Shown here one piece after another: positions 7,645 through 15,745 of a DNA stretch of 16,570 bases (within the stretch, counting starts at the first letter, position 1; each line of letters begins with the position of its first letter). The notes under the pieces were generated by a model. That model did not search any database. It saw only the letters and a program-made list of their open reading frames with translations, and was not told the origin of the DNA. The stretch lies in NCBI GenBank assembly GCA_025349905.2, contig MU624942.1:1-16570 (forward strand), read 5' to 3'. Position numbers and translations under genes: made by a program. This DNA is from Blastocladiella britannica (taxonomy: Eukaryota > Blastocladiomycota > Blastocladiomycetes > Blastocladiales > Blastocladiaceae).

Positions 7645-10600
7645 ATGCCACCACCGCCAATCGCTCCACCACCACCCCCGGCCCCGCGGCCACTCCGCCG
7701 CACTCCCAGTCGCACCGAGTCGCGCACCAGTGGAGGAATAGCCGAGAGCAGCACAGAATCAATGCCTCTGTCTCCGACGCTGCCCCTGGCGCCGCCGCCT
7801 CCGGTCGCTGCGCCGCCCTCGCCAACGACGACAGTGCCCGCGGCGAACTTGGCTCCGCGGCACCACGAACAAAAACAACACCCGGACTCGGCCCTGTTGC
7901 CCCCGGCGCCCGTGCACGAGGACGACCTGGCCGAGCTGCTGCGGCCCGTCACCCCAGTGGCCAATTCGACTGTACCACCCACGGCGGGAGTGGGACACGG
8001 TAGCGCTCTCCCTCCCCCTCGCCGGCGTGGCTCGCTGCAGTCGGCCGCGCGCCTAGACGCCATGCCGCCCAAAGTCCTGGCCCGCATCGCATGGCACGTT
8101 GGCGACTTGGGCCTTCCACCCGGCATGGTCCCGCCGCCGCCGCCTCCACCGCGCCGGCCGTCGTCTGCGTCATCAGCGTCGTCGTCCGAGTCCCTTTCTT
8201 CATCGACCGCCAATAAAGAGGACCAGTACCACCAGCACCAGCACTACCATGGGTACGACATTCCCGACTACGACGACCACTACGACCAGGCGTCGCTTCT
8301 GGCGCTGGCGCACACGTTCCGGGGCGCCATGGCCGCGTGCCTGCCGTTCCTGTGGGCGTCGCTGCGCACCGACCTCGAGCCGCCGGCACCCATTGACCCG
8401 CGCTCGCACTGCGTGGTGATTCGCGACCACGACGACGGGTACGCCGGTGGAGTTGATTCCGAGGCGCTGTTTTACCTCGGGGCGCCGCCGCTTGCGCCAG
8501 TCGGTCCTGTTTCTAGTCCTGGCCCTAGTAGTGCCGGAGCAGAATCGCGTCCAAAAACGACTCGCAAAAGGGCTACCAAGGTCAGTACCCGCCACAAGGA
8601 AGAACTGGCGTGGTGGGACCCGGCTACCGTGCCGCCCGTGTGGGTGTTTGCCGCCGACCGCATTGTCGCCGCGTCCACCGGCCAGCTGTACCTCGTCGCC
8701 CCACCCCTTCCACCGCCTCCTCCCCCTCCTCCGCACCCGCCCCAGTTCTCTCCACGGCACACTCCGGTCGGCGCTCTAGCGGCGCTGGCGGCCACGTCAT
8801 CGCACCCGCACCCGCACCCTCCGCCGCACCGCCGCGCCATCCTCCGCAGCATTCCCATGAACCTGGTGCGTCACCTGCGCCTGGGCTTTGGCCACCCGCC
8901 CGACGACTTGCCGTCGCCGTACGGTCCGGCCCGTCCGACGTTCTTTGACCACGTGCCCCGGCGCGCGGTGCACGCCATGATCCACGGCGCGCTGGCTCGG
9001 CTCCCGCAACTCCGCACGTTGCACCTCACCACCGCCGCGGCGTTGCATGGTGCTCGCACGGCCCTGGCGCTCAGTTCTATGCCGTCCCGCGCCAAGCTCA
9101 CGGTGCTCAAGTTGCATTTCCCGCTGATGGGGTACTCGCGGTACTTTCACCTGGACAGCGACGAGGAGGAGCTCGATGACCATATCGAGCCTGCCGCTGC
9201 TGCGACTGCGGATGATGTTGACGATATGGACGATGACAATATCAGCGAGGGCGACAAGGATGCAAACGAAGAAGACGACAGCGAAGAAGAAGGAGAAGAA
9301 GAGTCCCTCGAACCGGCTGGTGGCGGCCCGCTCGACCTGAGCGACGTGGAGCTGCCCAGCCTGCACACGCTTGTGATTTCGCTGTCGCCCAACCAAGGGA
9401 CCATCACCGGTTTGCCGTCGCACACTCCTAAACTGCGAGTGCTCACGCTGGTGGCGTCCGGGTGTTCCAAGCTGGTGGCGACCCAGATCGTGCTGCTGCG
9501 GCGCCTGGTGCACGTGACGCTGCAGATCCACGGCGCCGACGCGGTGGCCAGCGGGCGGCGGTACTTGACGACTCGCGCCGCGCCGCACTTGCCAGCGACC
9601 GTGCAGTCGCTGGTGCTGTGCACGGACCAGGCCGACGGCCTGCCCGAAGCCGTGGGCCCGTTACCGGCGCTGCGGTCGCTGGCGCTGCACTGCGTCCCGC
9701 CTCCGCCCGAGACCGCCGACTCGCAGGCGTACGTGAACGCGCTGGCCAAGTCGGAGCCGTCGTTTGCGGGCGCCGGGTTCCCGGCACTCCACAAGCTCGA
9801 GGTGCATGCGGGCCGTATTACGCACGCGCTCGTCACGGCGATTGCCCAGGCCCCTGCGCTCGCGCACGTGCAGGTGCATGGCGGGACGGTCCCGTCGATG
9901 GCATCGTGCACCGCGTCGTGCCGGTGGACGTGGCCCGCGGTCGAGACCATAGAGGCGCCGCCTGCGGTCGTCGACGCCATTGCTGAGCGCGTCCGGATCC
10001 CGCGCTGGCACGGACTCGTCGTGCACCCGGCGGTTCCGGCGCCGCCACCAACTTCTGCCGCCGACGCACTTGCGTCCTCTTCCACTGCCAGTAAGAGTCA
10101 CGGCAGTGGTCCAGCCGAGGCAGCAGCGGCAGCGGCAGCAGCAGCAGCAGCGTGGCCCATGGCCGGCCCCGCCGGCGTAGCGCTTGGCCCGTCCCCGTCG
10201 GACCGCGACCTGCCATACCGGACACAGCTGGTTCCCGTGCGTGCGTTACACGCGTCGCGCGCGCGAGACGTGGGGTTAGCCCGTGCACCGCTGTCCAATT
10301 TGGTGGAGGCGACGCTGCACCCGCGGCAAGTGGCGCGTCTCGGCGGCTCCGGGTCCCCGGCGCTGTCGCGATTCGATAAGCTGGTGACGCTGGTGCTGGA
10401 GATTGACGGCGGGTCGCCCATGTGGGGTGGAGTGGTGCGCGTCAACCCGGCGATGCACTTGCCGCTGCTGCAGACGCTGGTGATTGGATCGGCGGTAGCT
10501 GCGCGCGCGGACGCTCACAGTGGGGGTGGCAGCAGCAGCAGCGGGACCGGTCCCGAGGACGATGATGACGATCTGGATGAGGACGACTTTGACGACGACG

Positions 10601-11382
10601 ACGTCGACTTGGACGGCTACAGCCACCATCGCCGTCACCGTGGCGGTCTTGACGACGAGCAGCGCATTTACTACCGTGGCGGCAGCAAGAGCGACGACGA
10701 CGACGACAGCGTCGATGATATAGATGGTCCAGCAGCAGCACCGTCCATGTCACGGCAGCAACACCCACGCCGCAGCGGCCGACATGGTGGCGACGGTGGC
10801 CACGTGCGGTACCACGGAACCGCCACCCGCCGTCTGCCGCGGATCGAGCCCGGCGCCGCGTTCCTGGAATGGGTGACGGCGCTACCGTCGCTGTGGCGGT
10901 TCGTGGCCCGGTCGCCGCTGGCGGTGGTGCTCCCGGCCCGTGCCCGCCGTGCGCGGCTAACGCTGACCCTAGCACACCCAGGCAGCGCAACGGTGTGGGC
11001 CGACATTGCGCGGTCGGTGGCCGTTCGCGGCCGTTCCCCTGCGGCCGTGATCATCAAGCTGCCGCGCCGTACGCCGCTCCCGCCCGCCATGACCATTGGC
11101 GATGCGGCAGTGCTCTCGAGCGGCGTCATTGACTTGGTCACGGTGGTGTGCGCGCTCGCGCCCCTTGGCGGTCGCGACCCCGCCGTGCGGTGGTCGGTGG
11201 TCCCGGATGACGGCCATCCCGTCTTGACGACCATGGCTTCCCCTACCTCGGCTCCTCCTTCTCCTCCCAAGCACAGACCGAACGGTGTGGTGGCGGCGGC
11301 CGAGCGGCTGGAGCGCAAGCAGCAGCAGCGGCAGCGGCACTCGTCAGCTTCCACCGCAGCACCGGTTGCAGCCGAGGCATAA
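7645..11382 (+). CDS. Large intronless F-box/LRR-like protein
   Basis: Predicted 1245-aa protein in one exon. Residues 1-135 are Pro/Ala-rich. Residues 140-243 look like a divergent F-box: MPPKVLARIAWHV, then a Pro/Ser/His-rich insert, then ASLLALAHTFRGAMAACLPFLWASL. Irregular leucine-rich segments follow at about 445-500 and 562-785, for example LPQLRTLHLTT, LPSLHTLVISL, TPKLRVLTLVA, LPALRSLALHC and FPALHKLEVHA. Low-complexity insertions include a poly-Pro block, an acidic stretch at about 505-557, 11 Ala at 826-836 (GCA/GCG repeat, 10120-10152), and two Asp-rich stretches at about 970-1027. If the F-box assignment is right it would be an SCF ubiquitin-ligase substrate receptor, but this is moderate evidence and the substrate is unknown. 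The frame is open upstream to 7366, inside the ankyrin gene. I chose the ATG at 7645 because it follows the shared 14-bp motif and an A-rich leader. No intron, unlike its neighbours. Confidence 0.75.
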   Translation: MPPPPIAPPPPPAPRPLRRTPSRTESRTSGGIAESSTESMPLSPTLPLAPPPPVAAPPSPTTTVPAANLAPRHHEQKQHPDSALLPPAPVHEDDLAELLRPVTPVANSTVPPTAGVGHGSALPPPRRRGSLQSAARLDAMPPKVLARIAWHVGDLGLPPGMVPPPPPPPRRPSSASSASSSESLSSSTANKEDQYHQHQHYHGYDIPDYDDHYDQASLLALAHTFRGAMAACLPFLWASLRTDLEPPAPIDPRSHCVVIRDHDDGYAGGVDSEALFYLGAPPLAPVGPVSSPGPSSAGAESRPKTTRKRATKVSTRHKEELAWWDPATVPPVWVFAADRIVAASTGQLYLVAPPLPPPPPPPPHPPQFSPRHTPVGALAALAATSSHPHPHPPPHRRAILRSIPMNLVRHLRLGFGHPPDDLPSPYGPARPTFFDHVPRRAVHAMIHGALARLPQLRTLHLTTAAALHGARTALALSSMPSRAKLTVLKLHFPLMGYSRYFHLDSDEEELDDHIEPAAAATADDVDDMDDDNISEGDKDANEEDDSEEEGEEESLEPAGGGPLDLSDVELPSLHTLVISLSPNQGTITGLPSHTPKLRVLTLVASGCSKLVATQIVLLRRLVHVTLQIHGADAVASGRRYLTTRAAPHLPATVQSLVLCTDQADGLPEAVGPLPALRSLALHCVPPPPETADSQAYVNALAKSEPSFAGAGFPALHKLEVHAGRITHALVTAIAQAPALAHVQVHGGTVPSMASCTASCRWTWPAVETIEAPPAVVDAIAERVRIPRWHGLVVHPAVPAPPPTSAADALASSSTASKSHGSGPAEAAAAAAAAAAAWPMAGPAGVALGPSPSDRDLPYRTQLVPVRALHASRARDVGLARAPLSNLVEATLHPRQVARLGGSGSPALSRFDKLVTLVLEIDGGSPMWGGVVRVNPAMHLPLLQTLVIGSAVAARADAHSGGGSSSSGTGPEDDDDDLDEDDFDDDDVDLDGYSHHRRHRGGLDDEQRIYYRGGSKSDDDDDSVDDIDGPAAAPSMSRQQHPRRSGRHGGDGGHVRYHGTATRRLPRIEPGAAFLEWVTALPSLWRFVARSPLAVVLPARARRARLTLTLAHPGSATVWADIARSVAVRGRSPAAVIIKLPRRTPLPPAMTIGDAAVLSSGVIDLVTVVCALAPLGGRDPAVRWSVVPDDGHPVLTTMASPTSAPPSPPKHRPNGVVAAAERLERKQQQRQRHSSASTAAPVAAEA

Positions 11383-11512
11383 TCGCATCACCTCTTTTTT
11401 TTTCATCATTTTCAATGTTATTTTCTTGGCTCCACTTTTTTACGCTTGAGACCACTTTCCCCACAAGCTCCTGCGCCATCCCGAATCGTTGAATTGCCTC
11501 CAAGCACAAGGG

Positions 11513-11518
11513 AATAAA
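11513..11518 (+). terminator. Polyadenylation-type signal AATAAA
   Basis: AATAAA lies 131 bp after the F-box-like stop codon, in a suitable position to direct cleavage of that transcript before the oxidase gene. Only the hexamer match and its position support this. Confidence 0.5.
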
Positions 11519-11590
11519 ATCGCGCTAAATAGGCTGGTGAGGTAGCTGCCGTCTTTGCCTCCTATCTCGCGCACACTCCATTATTCCTTG

Positions 11591-11660
11591 CACACACACA
11601 CACACACACACACGCATCCACTCTTGCACACACACACACACGCACCCACTCTTGCACACA
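11591..11660. repeat. Interrupted (CA)n microsatellite in three blocks
   Basis: CA dinucleotide runs at 11591-11613, 11627-11641 and 11655-11660 are each preceded by CTTG, and the first two are followed by CGCAYCCACT. The whole is a short minisatellite whose unit is CTTG(CA)n plus a constant spacer, with copies starting 36 and 28 bp apart. It ends about 30 bp before the oxidase ATG, so it is in the promoter or 5' leader, and its length may vary between strains. Confidence 0.9.
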
Positions 11661-11691
11661 GGACATATCAAAAAACACCCACTTAGCAATC

Positions 11692-13090
11692 ATGGCAGGC
11701 CCCTTTCTCACACTTGCTCTCTTCTTGACGCTGGCAGTTCACCTGGCCCACTCCACTCCCGCTGGCAACGCACCTTCCACCTCGGCCAGATGCATGCTGA
11801 CCCCGCACTGCACGGTATGGACGTACTACGTGGCGGCGGATGTGATCGAGTGGAACTATGCGCCGACGGGCCTTGACGCCTTCACGGGCGAGCCACTCGA
11901 TCAACTGGGCACTCCGTCGGCAGTGTACATGACGCGCACCACGGGCCGGATCGGCGGGACTTACTTCAAGGCCGTGTACCGCGAGTACACGGACGCGTCG
12001 TTTACTGCGCTCAAGCCGCGGATCGCGGCCGACGAGGTATATGGTCTCAATTTTTGCGTTAGTTCCCAACAGAAAAACTGATTTGGAAAAACGCAACAAG
12101 CATCTGGGCATCCTGGGCCCGGTCCTCCGCGGCGAAGTCGGGCACGAGTTGCACGTCGTGTTCAAGAACAACGCCGCGCAGCCGTACTCGATGCACCCGC
12201 ACGGCGTGTTTTACGACAAGGACAACGAGGGCGCGTCCATGGGTCCCGATGCGGGGGCCGGCGCGTCGATCGCACCCGGAAACACGTACATGTACCGGTG
12301 GCCGATCCCGGACCGCGCGGGCCCGACCGACACCGAGACCGATAGCATTGCCTGGGGCTACCACTCGCACATTTCCGAGGCCGATATCGAGGACGGGCTG
12401 TTTGGCGCGCTGATCGTGTACCGGCGTGGGCGACTGGGCACCGACGGCCGCCCCAAGCTCGGGACCGCGTCGTTTGCGCGCGACCGCGAGTTTGTGCTGG
12501 CATTCATCATCATCAACGAGAACCAGTCGAGTTACTTTGCCCGGAACCTGGCGGCGTTTGCGGGCAACTCGACACGGACGGTCGCCGAGCTGGCGCAACT
12601 GGATCCCGCGATCAAGTCCAACCCGAGCGCCCTGGCGGCGCTGCTGCCGACCTCCGAGTTCACGCTGTCCAACCTGATGCACTCGATCAACGGCCTCGTG
12701 TACGGCAACTTGCGTGGGCTCGACGCCGACATGGGCGACCGGATCCGGTTCTATGTGCTGGTCTTTGGGTCGCTGTTTGATTTCCACACCATCCACTGGC
12801 ATGGCCTCACCGTCGAGTCCGAGGGCCACCGCCGCGACGTGATCGAGGCGTTGCCGGCCACGTTCCGGGTGGCCGATGCGCGCGTCGATGCTCCCGGGCG
12901 GTGGATGATGCACTGCCACGTCAATGACCATTTCAAGGGCGGGATGGTCGGGGTTCTGTCGCTCGGGGTCGGGCACCCGGTGCTGGCGTCCAAGCTCGAG
13001 GACCTTTCGGAGGAGTCGTTTGCAGCCGCCATATTTGCGCGTGGACCGCTGCTGCTGTTCATGGCGGTGGTCGTGTTGGTCGCGTTTTGA
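11692..13090 (+). CDS. Secreted two-domain ceruloplasmin/hephaestin-like multicopper oxidase
   Basis: Predicted 444-aa ferroxidase-type copper oxidase; exons 11692-12036 and 12101-13090, one 64-bp intron. Residues 1-22 form a signal peptide. Domain 1 begins VWTYYVAADVIEWNYAPTG and, after the join, HLGILGPVLRGEVG, a ceruloplasmin hallmark. Domain 1 supplies trinuclear-site ligands H147/H149 (HPHG) and H203/H205 (YHSH). Domain 2 supplies H347/H349 (HTIHWHG) and H386/H388 (MHCHVNDH), plus a complete type-1 site H344, C387, H392, M397. Domain 1 has no type-1 cysteine. All twelve ligands are thus present in two cupredoxin domains, whereas ceruloplasmin has six and fungal Fet3/laccase three. The hydrophobic C-terminus (about 430-444) suggests a GPI anchor or membrane tail. 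Extracellular iron oxidation is the likely role; oxidation of phenols or copper is possible. Confidence 0.92.
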
Positions 13091-13163
13091 CCAACATCTC
13101 GCTCTTTTTTTCGTTTGATTCCCAAAAATGCAGCCGCTTGTCGCTCATCCAAAGAAAAAAAGA

Positions 13164-13181
13164 ATACGATACGATACGATA
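13164..13181. repeat. Short tandem repeat, 5-bp unit ATACG
   Basis: Three full copies and a partial fourth in the 133-bp spacer between the converging oxidase and bL33m genes. No function apparent. Confidence 0.8.
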
Positions 13182-13201
13182 ATGGACGAGTATACATAAA
13201 T

Positions 13202-13207
13202 AATAAA
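13202..13207 (+). terminator. Polyadenylation-type signal AATAAA for the oxidase gene
   Basis: AATAAA, in an AT-rich stretch, lies 111 bp after the oxidase stop and 16 bp before the last base of the convergent bL33m coding region, so the two 3' untranslated regions probably overlap. Support is the hexamer and its position only. Confidence 0.45.
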
Positions 13208-13223
13208 GGCGAAGGGTGGGTTT

Positions 13224-13519
13224 TTACTTTTGCTTCGTCTCGGTAAACAAGACGTGCTCGCGGACTGCACCGTCCATATCGTGAGTATTCGCATTCTCAT
13301 CGTGAAAAAAGGTATATCGCACCCACGGGGTCGTACTTGCGCAGCGCCAGCTTGGGCGTCAGACGCGCGCGCGTTGTAGTGTAAAAGTAGCCGGTCCCAG
13401 CATTCGAGAGCAAGCGGACAATGAGGGTGCTGTTGTGTTATATAGTTAATATCCAATTGCGTCGTCGCGGGTACGAGAGGATGGTTGTTTTGGTACCGAG
13501 CCTTGGCCTTCTTTGCCAT
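13224..13519 (-). CDS. Mitochondrial large-subunit ribosomal protein bL33m, 3 exons
   Basis: Assembled 56-aa protein of the bacterial L33 family (yeast MRPL39, animal MRPL33), part of the mitochondrial large ribosomal subunit. Exons (minus strand): 13497-13519 (only 23 nt), 13323-13429 and 13224-13264; introns 67 and 58 bp, both GT-AG. The joined product starts [19 protein letters not shown], continues [20 protein letters not shown] and ends [18 protein letters not shown], matching L33 along its whole length and normal size (50-56 aa). Both junctions fall inside conserved codons (an Arg and a Val), which makes the model firm. There is no long presequence; mitochondrial L33 proteins are often this short. 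The gene is easily missed because no single exon is recognisable by length. It is divergent from SPF27, with 39 bp between start codons. Confidence 0.95.
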
Positions 13520-13558
13520 TTTTGTGAATTAATTTCGTTGAGAGAAAATCAAGCGAGA
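13520..13558. promoter_or_regulatory. 39-bp head-to-head promoter, bL33m / SPF27
   Basis: Only 39 bp separate the two start codons. The central part is AT-rich (GAATTAATTTC). On the minus strand TTCTCTCAA ends 18 nt before the bL33m ATG, resembling the TCTCTTTCAA core of the 14-bp motif found before the ankyrin and F-box-like genes. Leaders must be very short, or start sites must lie within the opposite gene. Confidence 0.55.
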
Positions 13559-14430
13559 ATGGCCTCCGAATCCCTCCCGTACATTGACACGCACTACTCG
13601 GTCCCCGGTACGACGACGAATAACCTTCTTTAAAGAAGATCTCTCGGTTACTCACGCCCTTGGACTATTCACAGCCGTCAAGGAGCACGTCGATGCTCTG
13701 ATTGCAGCCGAAATGGGACGCGTACAATCGGCAAGGACACACCCGGCGCTGTCAGCATACCCGGACGTGCCCATCTTTTCGGTACTTTTTTATATGTCGT
13801 GGACCTTCCTTGGTCTTGGTCTGAAAAAAAAATATATTGTGCAGCACAACCCGTACCTGGCCCGGCGCCTGGACCGAGTATCCCAAAAAGGAGAGGCAGA
13901 AGAAGACGAAGAGGAAGAGGGCGTCGACATGGCCGCGTACGCGCTCCCCGCCATGGACACGAACGGTAGTGCGATCATTGGCGCCGATGAGTGGCATGCG
14001 GCGGTCCACCGTGCCGTCACGTTGCTAGAGCACCAGCGCACGCGCGTAGAGAATCTGGAGTTGATGGCGGTGTACGGTGCCAACCAGTGGCTGTACCACT
14101 TACACCAGACCGATGCGCGCGTCCAGCAGCTGGAGGCCACGAGGGATACGCTGGCGGCGCAGGTGGAAGTGCTGAATGCCACGCGCAAGGACGAGCAGGT
14201 ACGCTTTTCCAATGACTTTAACTGTGGATGGAAACCTGACGACTTTTTGTGGAAAAATATAGTTGTCGGTGGGTGATCAGCTGCAACGCGAACAGCTCAA
14301 GCTGCTCAATGTGCGGTCCAACAATGTGCACGCGCTGCTGGCGATCGCGCAGCTCGAGCAAGAACTGGCGCGGCGGCGCGGCGAGCACCACGATGCGTCG
14401 CATGATGATGCTATGGAGACGTCCGAATAA
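13559..14430 (+). CDS. Pre-mRNA-splicing factor SPF27 (BCAS2/Cwf7), 4 exons
   Basis: Predicted 225-aa subunit of the Prp19 (NineTeen) complex of the spliceosome, the same length as human BCAS2. Exons: 13559-13607, 13675-13781, 13845-14198, 14263-14430; introns 63-67 bp. The product starts MASESLPYIDTHYSVP, the family's usual LPYID opening, then AVKEHVDALIAAEMGRV, YPDVPIF and HNPYLARRL. An acidic insert (GEAEEDEEEEG) follows. The C-terminal half is a long coiled coil with WHAAVHRAVTLLEHQRTRVENLELM, YGANQWLYH and a heptad-rich segment to about residue 212, which in relatives contacts Prp19 and Cdc5. Nuclear. The polyadenylation-type hexamer overlaps its stop codon, and only 25 bp separate it from the convergent proteasome gene's stop. 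Confidence 0.93.
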
Positions 14431-14431
14431 A
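14426..14431 (+). terminator. AATAAA overlapping the SPF27 stop codon
   Basis: The last sense codon and stop (GAA TAA) plus the next base form AATAAA. If used, the 3' untranslated region is only about 10-30 nt and cleavage would occur inside the final exon of the convergent PSMA6 gene or in the 25-bp gap. Confidence 0.45.
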
Positions 14432-14455
14432 TCCAATCTTCATTTCATTCACTGT

Positions 14456-15411
14456 TCAATCGCGCTCAGCAATGCGTGTCAAGAATGTGTCAATCTCGGC
14501 CTCGGTCAGCGCCCGGAAGCGCTCGGTGCCCTTGACGATCCCGATCTCAATGTCGGTGGCCTTGAAGTCGGCCGAGAGTGTGGCCGAGAGGGTGGTGATG
14601 GCGAGCTGTTATATTTTCCCCAGTCAGTTGCCAGTTAGAGACACCGAAAAAAAACGGAAATACCTCCACGGTCGCGTCATGGTCCAGCGTATCGACCAGA
14701 CCCTCCTTCTTGAACTTCTTTTCTAACAGGTTGAACGCCTCCTGGTGCTTGGTACCGGCGCACGCGGCCTTATACCCGACATAGTAGCCGGCCGGGTCCA
14801 CTTTAAACACCTGTGGGCCGGCCTCGTCGTCGACGGAAATCAGCATCATGGCTTTTGTATTTTTTCTGAGTCAATTGTGTCGATCAATCAGGATCAGTAA
14901 ATAAAAAAATTAACGTACAGACACCGAGCGGACGCATGGCCGCTTGCTGCGTGTACACCTGGTTAATGGAGGCCATGCGCTTGGCCAGCATGTCGACGGG
15001 GATATCGTAGCCGTACTTGTAGCGGAACTCTCCCGCCTCTCCGCGAGCGCGAGCGACCTGGGCGCGTGCGTCGGCTATAGTGTGTGTATATATACTGTTA
15101 TATAAAGCGTCCCTTGATCGATCGGCCCAGTGAAAAAAAAAATTAAAGCGTAACATACGAAGCCGTCCAGTCATGACACAGCCAATCTTGGTGGTCAGCT
15201 GGAACAGGTGCGTGATGGACGACGGGTCCAGCAGCACGTCGGGGACCTTCTTCTGGGTGATGACCACCGCCGAGTCCTTGCCGCGGATCGCTAAGGCGGT
15301 GATGTTCTGGGCGGTGATCGCCTTGAACGCGTATTCGACCTGGTACAGGCGGCCCTCGGGCGAGAAGATGGTGATGTGGCGGTCGTAGCCGGCGCTGTTT
15401 CCGCGGGACAT
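14456..15411 (-). CDS. 20S proteasome alpha1 subunit (PSMA6 / yeast SCL1), 4 exons
   Basis: Predicted 248-aa alpha subunit of the 20S proteasome outer ring (human PSMA6 246, yeast Scl1 252). Exons (minus strand): 15159-15411, 14919-15074, 14664-14851, 14456-14605; introns 84, 67 and 58 bp. Residues 9-31 hold the alpha-subunit N-terminal signature [31 protein letters not shown] joins [17 protein letters not shown], as in yeast alpha1. [49 protein letters not shown] and the final [17 protein letters not shown] identify alpha1 rather than another alpha subunit. Structural subunit without catalytic Thr. Intron 1 is the longest in the window. The 3' end faces SPF27. Confidence 0.96.
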
Positions 15412-15745
15412 TTTTTTTTTCTTTTTTATATTATAGTGTGATGAGCGGTCAATGGTCGTGGTCGGTGTCGGTTAAGAGAAATGATCAAAAAACTATCAAG
15501 TCAAAGTATCAAACTACTATTCCCATGCACAATACCCACTCTCCCAAGACCAAGATCCCATTTATTCCAGTACATAGCGCTGCGGAATTCTGTGGGCAAA
15601 AGTGTACCTGGGTGCAATTGACTCAGATACTTCTGATAAGCCACTGTACTAAAAAAAAGTACGCTTCCGTTTCGAACCTTCGACATCCACTGCTCTCTCT
15701 TTCTTGGCTGTCGCTCTCGCACCTCCCAATTATTATAGAAAGTAA
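15412..15745. promoter_or_regulatory. 334-bp divergent intergenic region, PSMA6 / DOMON gene
   Basis: The widest divergent promoter in the window. Next to PSMA6 lies a run of T on the plus strand (an A-rich leader for that gene) and a TATATTATAG stretch (15427-15436). Next to the DOMON gene lies a pyrimidine-rich CTCTCTCTTTC (about 15692-15702) and an ATTATTATAG stretch. I see no coding or RNA gene in it. A TTCGAACC sequence resembles a tRNA B-box on the minus strand but no cloverleaf can be drawn around it. Confidence 0.55.

Larger units (their letters stand above)
11383..11691. other. 309-bp spacer: 3' end of F-box-like gene and promoter/leader of the copper oxidase
   Basis: No coding sequence is apparent. 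The first part is T-rich and ends with a polyadenylation-type AATAAA. The second part is pyrimidine-rich, then carries CA-repeat blocks and an A-rich leader just before the oxidase ATG. Confidence 0.7.

Noticed and set aside
8797..10101. Long minus-strand open frames (260-310 codons) opposite the F-box-like gene
   Set aside because: The DNA here is very GC-rich, so stop codons are rare in all frames. These frames are Ser/Arg/Pro-rich without motifs, while the plus frame shows leucine-rich and F-box-like patterns over 1245 codons.
15650..15720. tRNA-like B-box (GGTTCGAAAC on the minus strand) with a following T-run
   Set aside because: The five bases on either side do not pair into a T-stem and no acceptor or anticodon stem can be drawn.
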